A DNA stretch of 34,624 bases from contig NZ_JZEX01000052.1 of NCBI RefSeq assembly GCF_000969415.1, positions 1-34,624 on the forward strand. Reading direction: 5' to 3'. The translations under genes were made by a program, and so were the position numbers. Source of the stretch: Devosia geojensis (GTDB lineage: Bacteria; Pseudomonadota; Alphaproteobacteria; Rhizobiales; Devosiaceae). The notes beneath the pieces are model-generated. The model was not told the origin of the DNA. It saw only the letters and a program-made list of their open reading frames with translations, and made no database searches. Numbering within the stretch: position 1 is the stretch's first letter; every line of letters starts with the position of its first letter. This document shows positions 30,180-34,624 of the stretch, piece after piece.

Positions 30180-32516
30180 ATGCCCGGAGTGCCCTCGCTC
30201 GACCGCCCGCCAGCGGGCCCGATCACCAGCCAGCTCGGCCGGCGCGACCCCGCGTACCTCGACGGGCTCAACCCCGAGCAGCGCGAGGCCGTGCTGACGA
30301 CCGAAGGCCCGCTGCTGGTGCTGGCCGGCGCCGGCACCGGCAAGACGCGCGTGCTGACCACCCGCATCGCCCATATCCTCACCACCCGCCTCGCCCGTGG
30401 CGCGGAAATCCTCTCGGTGACCTTCACCAACAAGGCCGCCCGCGAGATGAAGGAGCGTATCGCCAGGCTCGTCGGCTCCTCGGTCGAGGGCATGCCGTGG
30501 CTGGGCACCTTCCACTCGATCTCGGCCCGGATCCTGCGCCGTCACGCCGAGCTCGTGGACCTGCGATCCGATTTCACCATCCTCGACACCGATGACCAGA
30601 TCCGCCTTATCAAGCAGCTGCTGGAGGCCGAGAACATCGACGAGAAGCGCTGGCCGGCCCGCCAGTTCGCCGGCATGCTCGACACCTGGAAGAACCGGGG
30701 CCTGCTGCCCCGTGACGTCTCGGAAGCCGACGCCGGGTTCTTCGCCAACGGGCGCGGCCGCAAGCTCTATGCGGACTATCAGGCGCGGCTGAAGGTGCTC
30801 AACGCCGCCGACTTCGGCGACCTGCTGCTCGAATGCATCCGGCTCTTCCGCGACAATCCGGACGTGTTGGCCGAATACCATCGCCGGTTCAAGTACATGC
30901 TGGTCGACGAGTACCAGGACAGCAACGTCGCCCAGTACCTCTGGCTTCGCCTCCTCGCGCAGGGCAAGCCCGCCAGCGAAGCCAATCTCTGCGTCGTCGG
31001 CGACGACGACCAGTCGATCTATGGCTGGCGCGGCGCCGAGGTCGACAACATCCTGCGCTTCGAGAAGGATTTTCCCGGCGCCAAGGTCATCAAGCTCGAG
31101 CGCAACTACCGCTCGACCGGCAACATCCTTTCCGCCGCCAGCCACCTCATCGCCTTCAACGAGAGCCGTCTGGGCAAGACGCTGCAGACCGACGTCGCCG
31201 AGAAGGGCGAGACCGTCTCGGTCACCTCCGTTTGGGACAGCGAGGAGGAAGCGCGCAGCATCGGCGAGGAGATCGAGCAGTTCCAGCGCAAGAGCGAGCC
31301 GCTCAATTCCATGGCGATCCTGGTGCGCGCCTCGTTCCAGATGCGCGAGTTCGAAGAGCGCTTCATCACCCTCGGCCTCAGCTACCGCGTCATTGGGGGC
31401 CCGCGCTTTTATGAGCGCCGCGAAATCCGCGACGCGATCGCCTATCTGCGCGTCGTCGCCAACCCCTCCGACAGCCTCTCCTTCGAGCGCATCGTCAACG
31501 TGCCCAAGCGCGGGCTCGGCGACACCACGATCCGCACGCTGATGGAGACCGCGCGCCACCAGAATGCGCCGCTGACCGCCGCGACCCGCATGCTGATCGA
31601 GACCGAGGAGCTGAAGCCCAAGCAGAGGACGACCTTGCGCGAGCTTCTCGGCCAGTTCGACGCCTGGAGCGAGCGCGCCCGCGGCATCCCGCATGCCGAG
31701 CTCGCCGAGCAGATCCTCGACGAGTCGGGCTACACGGCCATGTGGCAGAACGACAAGTCGCCCGACAGCCCCGGCCGGCTGGAAAACCTCAAGGAGCTCG
31801 TGCGCTCCATGGAGGAGTTCGAGACGCTGGGCGGCTTTCTCGAACACATCTCGCTGGTCATGGACCGCGACACGGTCGACGCCGAGGACGCCGTCTCGAT
31901 CATGACGCTGCACTCGGCCAAGGGCCTCGAGTTCGACACCGTGTTCCTGCCCGGCTGGGAGGAGGGGCTCTTTCCCAGCCAGCGCACCATGGACGAGCTC
32001 GGCCGCGCCGGGCTTGAGGAGGAGCGGCGCCTCGCCTATGTCGGCATCACGCGCGCCAGGAAGCGCGCCCGCATCAGCCTCTCGCAGAACCGGCGTATCC
32101 ACGGCCTCTGGCAATCGGCCCTGCCCTCGCGCTTCCTCGACGAGCTGCCGGCGGACGCCGTCGAGGTCAAGGACACAGGCTCGTCCTATGGCGGCTACGG
32201 CTATGGCGGGGCCACGGCAAGCCGCTTCAACAAGATGGACCCGTTCGAAAGCGTCTACGAAACGCCCGGCTGGCAGCGCGCCCAGCGCCAGCAGGCCAGC
32301 CGCAAGAGCGCCGGCCCCATGACCATCGATGGCGAGCTCGTCGCGCGATCGGTCAACGATCCGGGATCGAGCTCGGCCTTCAAGCTGGGTGAGACGGTGC
32401 TGCACCTGAAGTTCGGCCACGGCAAGGTCAGCGGCGTCGAGGGCAACAAGCTGACCATCGATTTCGAGACAGCGGGCCGCAAGAAGGTGCTGGACAGCTT
32501 TATCCGCAAGGCTTGA
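30180..32516 (+). CDS. uvrD: UvrD/PcrA-type DNA helicase II
   Basis: 778 aa from the ATG at 30180 (AAGGA at 6-nt spacing). Superfamily 1A 3'-5' helicase acting in nucleotide excision and mismatch repair. Motifs in order: Q-motif GLNPEQREAV, Walker A AGAGTGKT (about 49-56), TFTNKAAREM, Walker B VDEYQDSN (about 240-248), GDDDQSIYGWRGA, NYRSTGNIL, GGPRFYERREIRDAIAYLR, MTLHSAKGLEFDTVFLPGWEEGLFP and VGITRARKR. The C-terminal end is a Tudor-like domain (LGETVLHLKFGHGKVSGVEGNKLTIDFE, KKVLDSFIRKA), which in PcrA/UvrD binds RNA polymerase. Between 690 and 735 a Gly/Tyr/Ser-rich linker is visible. It is divergent from the phytase-like gene. Confidence 0.95.
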   Translation: MPGVPSLDRPPAGPITSQLGRRDPAYLDGLNPEQREAVLTTEGPLLVLAGAGTGKTRVLTTRIAHILTTRLARGAEILSVTFTNKAAREMKERIARLVGSSVEGMPWLGTFHSISARILRRHAELVDLRSDFTILDTDDQIRLIKQLLEAENIDEKRWPARQFAGMLDTWKNRGLLPRDVSEADAGFFANGRGRKLYADYQARLKVLNAADFGDLLLECIRLFRDNPDVLAEYHRRFKYMLVDEYQDSNVAQYLWLRLLAQGKPASEANLCVVGDDDQSIYGWRGAEVDNILRFEKDFPGAKVIKLERNYRSTGNILSAASHLIAFNESRLGKTLQTDVAEKGETVSVTSVWDSEEEARSIGEEIEQFQRKSEPLNSMAILVRASFQMREFEERFITLGLSYRVIGGPRFYERREIRDAIAYLRVVANPSDSLSFERIVNVPKRGLGDTTIRTLMETARHQNAPLTAATRMLIETEELKPKQRTTLRELLGQFDAWSERARGIPHAELAEQILDESGYTAMWQNDKSPDSPGRLENLKELVRSMEEFETLGGFLEHISLVMDRDTVDAEDAVSIMTLHSAKGLEFDTVFLPGWEEGLFPSQRTMDELGRAGLEEERRLAYVGITRARKRARISLSQNRRIHGLWQSALPSRFLDELPADAVEVKDTGSSYGGYGYGGATASRFNKMDPFESVYETPGWQRAQRQQASRKSAGPMTIDGELVARSVNDPGSSSAFKLGETVLHLKFGHGKVSGVEGNKLTIDFETAGRKKVLDSFIRKA

Positions 32517-32540
32517 ACTCCTCTCGTCCCTTCCCACCAG

Positions 32541-32767
32541 CTGTCATTCCGGCGAAAGCCGGGATTCAGTAACCGCTGGACCGCCGTGTGTCCCCAACCC
32601 ATTCCTTCCACAGGGTCATTCCCGCGAAAGCGGGAACCTCTGTTTTGCTTGATTAGCCCTGTAACGGAGGTCCCCGCTTTCGCGGGGATGACCCTGAGTG
32701 GTGGGAGTTGTCGTGCCAACTGGCGCGATCGGCGGTTACTGGGTCCCGGCTTTCGCCGGGATGACAG
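32541..32767. repeat. four VIPAKAG-type palindromic units in nested inverted order
   Basis: Unit 1 (32541-32577) and unit 4 (32731-32767) are near-identical 37-mers in opposite orientation; unit 2 (32611-32640) and unit 3 (32667-32696) are 30-mers in opposite orientation differing at two positions. Each unit has its own small hairpin with a GAAA or TTTC loop (for example CCGGC-GAAA-GCCGG at 32549-32562, CCCGC-GAAA-GCGGG within 32620-32635). The array lies between the convergent uvrD and the ABM gene and may end both transcripts. The same repeat family occurs at 1708-1832. Confidence 0.88.
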
Positions 32768-32809
32768 GCGGTGGATATGCCAGTTTCGTGCCAATTCCGC
32801 CCATTCCTC

Positions 32810-33100
32810 TCAGAGCCCCACCCCGCCCACCGGCTCGGTCTCGAACTGCTCGGCGAAGCCGGCGATGATGGGCATCGCCCTGGCGATCACCGCACGGACC
32901 TCAGGTATCTGCAGGGAAGCGGCGTGGCTCTCCTTGCTGTCCCAGACTTCGCTGATCCAGATGGCGTTCTCGTCCTTGGAATCGCGCGCAACGATATAGT
33001 TGAGGCACCCGGGCATTTCGCCGGTGCTCTCCATGAGAATGGCGACGAGCTCCTCGCGCTTGCCGGGCGCCGCCAGCATCTTGCCGATCAATCCGTACAT
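32810..33100 (-). CDS. putative quinol monooxygenase, ABM family
   Basis: 96 aa. Small antibiotic-biosynthesis-monooxygenase domain: MYGLIGKMLAAPGKREELVAILMESTGEMPGCLNYIVARDSKDENAIWISEVWDSKESHAASLQIPEVRAVIARAMPIIAGF is the usual strand-helix pattern of YgiN-like dimers. A strong ribosome site GGAGGCGGAG precedes the ATG. Family members oxidise quinols or other aromatics without cofactor, or degrade haem; substrate unknown. It is monocistronic, convergent with uvrD across the repeat array and divergent from prmA (147 bp). Confidence 0.85.
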   Translation of the reverse strand: MYGLIGKMLAAPGKREELVAILMESTGEMPGCLNYIVARDSKDENAIWISEVWDSKESHAASLQIPEVRAVIARAMPIIAGFAEQFETEPVGGVGL

Positions 33101-33247
33101 TTCTCCGCCTCCGGCGACTCATGTTCCTCGATGGCACGATAGCGCCGGCCAGCTGCGGCGGGGACAAGTTTATCATCGCGCGGGTAGCCGTTGACTTGGC
33201 GGCAGGAGTTGGCGCAACAAGGCGCATCGCCCCCGAGGTTCCGCCAG

Positions 33248-34117
33248 ATGCCCGTCGACCAGCTCACCGCGCCGCTCAGCAAGCAAGAGGCCTATGCCCT
33301 CGTCGATGCGGTGATGGAGCGCGACGATCTGGCGCTGACGGCGTCGGCCCACGAGGACGAGGAGACGGGCGACTGGTACTTCGAGGCGACCTGCGACCAC
33401 CCGCCCGATCTTGAATCGTTTTCTCAGCTTGCCCGGCAAGTGCTCGGCGGCACCATCGATTTTTCCGTCGAGCCGATCGATCCCAAGGTCAATTGGGTCG
33501 CCAGATCGCTGGAGGGACTGGCCCCTGTCGTCGCCGGCGGTTTCTACGTCTACGGCAGCCACGAGACCGGCCCGGTGCCGCACGGGCTGACGCCCATGCG
33601 CATCGATGCCGCCCAGGCCTTCGGCACCGGACATCACGAGACGACGACCGGGTGCCTCGAAGCCATCGACATGGTGCTGAAGCGCCGCCGCCCCAAGTTC
33701 CTGCTCGATGTGGGCACCGGCACGGGCGTGCTCGCCATCGCCCTCGCCAAGCGCCTCAGGACCCCGGTGATCGCCACCGACATCGATCCCGTCGCGGTCA
33801 AGACGACGCGCGAGAACGCCTGGGCCAACGGCGTCGGCAAGCTGATCTTCCCGGTCGAGGCGACCGGGCTCGACCACCGCACCATCACCGACAACGCCCC
33901 CTACGACCTGCTCGTCGCCAACATCCTCGCCGGCCCGCTGGTGGCGCTCGCCCCCGGCATGGGCCGGATCGCCGCGCCAGGCGGCACGGTGATCCTTTCG
34001 GGGATCCTGCGCCACCAGGCGGTCCGCGTCATCAACGCCTATGGCCGCCAAGGCATGACGCTCCGCCACCGCCTCGACCGCAAGGACTGGTCGACGCTGG
34101 TGCTGGAGAAGCACTAG
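33248..34117 (+). CDS. prmA: ribosomal protein L11 methyltransferase
   Basis: 289 aa. SAM-dependent methylation of ribosomal protein L11. The N-terminal substrate domain (residues 1-90, DETGDWYFEATCDHPPD-like) is followed by AAQAFGTGHHETTTGCLEAID, the SAM motif LLDVGTGTGVLAIALAKRL (about 155-173), ATDIDPVAVKTTRENAWANGV and the PrmA motif LVANILAGPLVALAP. The ATG at 33248 has GAGG ten bases upstream; a TTG 57 nt earlier is in frame but has poorer support. It is the rightmost clear gene; non-coding structured DNA follows. Confidence 0.93.
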   Translation: MPVDQLTAPLSKQEAYALVDAVMERDDLALTASAHEDEETGDWYFEATCDHPPDLESFSQLARQVLGGTIDFSVEPIDPKVNWVARSLEGLAPVVAGGFYVYGSHETGPVPHGLTPMRIDAAQAFGTGHHETTTGCLEAIDMVLKRRRPKFLLDVGTGTGVLAIALAKRLRTPVIATDIDPVAVKTTRENAWANGVGKLIFPVEATGLDHRTITDNAPYDLLVANILAGPLVALAPGMGRIAAPGGTVILSGILRHQAVRVINAYGRQGMTLRHRLDRKDWSTLVLEKH

Positions 34118-34592
34118 GCGCGCGGAACCTCCGCCCGGCCTGCGGCCTCACGGTTCCTCCTCAAGTCTCCCGCTTGCTGCGGGCTAACGGCGCGGGGCGG
34201 TCTCGAGCCTCGAACCTATCGATATAAAGAACGGGAGGCTTTCGCCCGCCCCGCGCATCCGGATGGTGGGTCTTTGCCGGTTGGATTACCGCCAGGGGCT
34301 TTCCGACCTGCCTTGACCCGCCAGGCCCTTGGGGCATTTCCCCCCGTAGCTGGGGGTGACGGGCGCGGGGGCGGATGGCTACGTAGCCGCCTCCCGGCAA
34401 AACAGGTGCGGAGGTAAGCCGCCCGGCTCGCTCCGGCTCGGGACCCTGCAGGGCGACCCCCGCTGACCCGGACCCTCCCACCGGCGTTTCGTCGACACCG
34501 CGTCGTGCGGGAGGTGGGAAAGAGTATGGGGCTGCCACAAGCTGCGGGGATAAGTATTTCTTCCTGCGCGAGATCAATGGGTTGGGCACCGT
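34118..34592. other. structured non-coding region (right element)
   Basis: No supported gene. Features seen: an 11-bp perfect stem GCGCGGGGCGG/CCGCCCCGCGC at 34190-34200/34246-34256; the perfect palindrome GGCTACGTAGCC at 34377-34388; the hairpin CCCGC/GCGGG at 34169-34183; and TCCCACC/GGTGGGA pairing (minus strand) between about 34475 and 34519. On the minus strand it starts GCCCCATACTCT (34532-34521), identical to window bases 1-12, and ends in a 59-nt hairpin (34252-34194) equal in length and similar in layout to 164-222. Any open frames look like by-products of high GC. Function unknown. Confidence 0.5.
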
Positions 34593-34624
34593 CTCCCCTC
34601 CCCCTTGAGGGGAGGGGTCGGGGG
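34593..34624. repeat. genomic palindromic repeat, cut by window end
   Basis: CCCCTCCCC-CTTGA-GGGGAGGGG (34595-34617), a 9-bp perfect stem followed by TCGGGG at the edge. It resembles the CT/GA-rich dispersed intergenic repeats frequent in Hyphomicrobiales genomes and may explain why the assembled sequence stops here. Confidence 0.65.

Noticed and set aside
32541..32767. CRISPR array in the repeat block behind uvrD
   Set aside because: Units alternate in orientation, differ in length, have no regular spacers, and there are no cas genes.
34550..34560. DnaA-box-like TTATCCCCG (minus strand is the relevant reading) suggesting an origin
   Set aside because: Two mismatches to TTATNCACA, a single occurrence, and no dnaA, parAB or repABC nearby.
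34161..34589. 142-codon minus-strand frame in the right non-coding element
   Set aside because: No ribosome site, low-complexity Pro/Arg/Gly sequence, and the DNA is dominated by stems shared with the left element, which favours structure over coding.

Overview
The window looks like a chromosomal segment of a high-GC alphaproteobacterium, most likely of the order Hyphomicrobiales (rhizobia-like, Devosia-type). The signs are a circularly permuted two-piece tmRNA gene encoding the tag ANDNYAEARLAA, an alpha-type SspB adaptor, the folA/thyA-hflKC gene order, and VIPAKAG-type palindromic repeats common in this order. Genus level is inference only. I see no tRNA, rRNA, CRISPR array, transposase, integrase or phage gene. 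Most genes are core metabolism and quality control, tightly packed and often overlapping by 4 nt at stop/start junctions.

Layout. 1-271: non-coding, strongly structured DNA. 272-3852 (minus): ilvB-ilvH-pdxJ, preceded by a good sigma70-type promoter, a 16-codon leader peptide with the run LILVL, and an intrinsic terminator; together these form a branched-chain amino acid attenuator. 3849-7357: a small ABM-fold protein and an outer-membrane beta-barrel protein (minus), then an SRPBCC protein and a Tat-exported alpha/beta hydrolase (plus). 7383-10247 (minus): panB-coaBC-panC, three enzymes of pantothenate/CoA synthesis with overlapping ends. 10390-11746 (minus): a Nudix hydrolase, a glycine-zipper lipoprotein and a DUF423 membrane protein. 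11835-15566: a MATE exporter (plus) and miaA (minus) meeting in a shared TTAA, then divergent serB plus an acetyltransferase.

15563-22046 (minus): a long run, PEP-mutase-like gene, thyA, MazG-like NTP pyrophosphohydrolase, DUF4424, SSAT-like acetyltransferase, folA, then hflK-hflC-DUF2065 with its own promoter. thyA and folA are a functional pair, because dihydrofolate made by ThyA is recycled by FolA, and the MazG-like protein may clean nucleotide pools. 22261-23927 (plus): an unknown gene, ssrA (tmRNA), sspB and a ribbon-helix-helix protein. The RNA that writes the degradation tag and the adaptor that reads it for ClpXP are therefore neighbours. 23920-29968 (minus): a 1.2 kaa AsmA-like protein and a secreted phytase/esterase-like protein preceded by a Pho box. 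30180-34117: uvrD/pcrA (plus), a nested set of palindromic repeats, a small ABM monooxygenase (minus) and prmA (plus). 34118-34624: a second structured non-coding stretch and a truncated genomic repeat.

The most interesting points are the ilvB attenuator, the 11-bp-periodic Pho box at the phytase-like gene, the ssrA-sspB neighbourhood with an exact inverted repeat between the ssrA promoter elements, the nested repeats behind uvrD, and two related structured elements of unknown nature near the two ends of the window, in opposite orientation.
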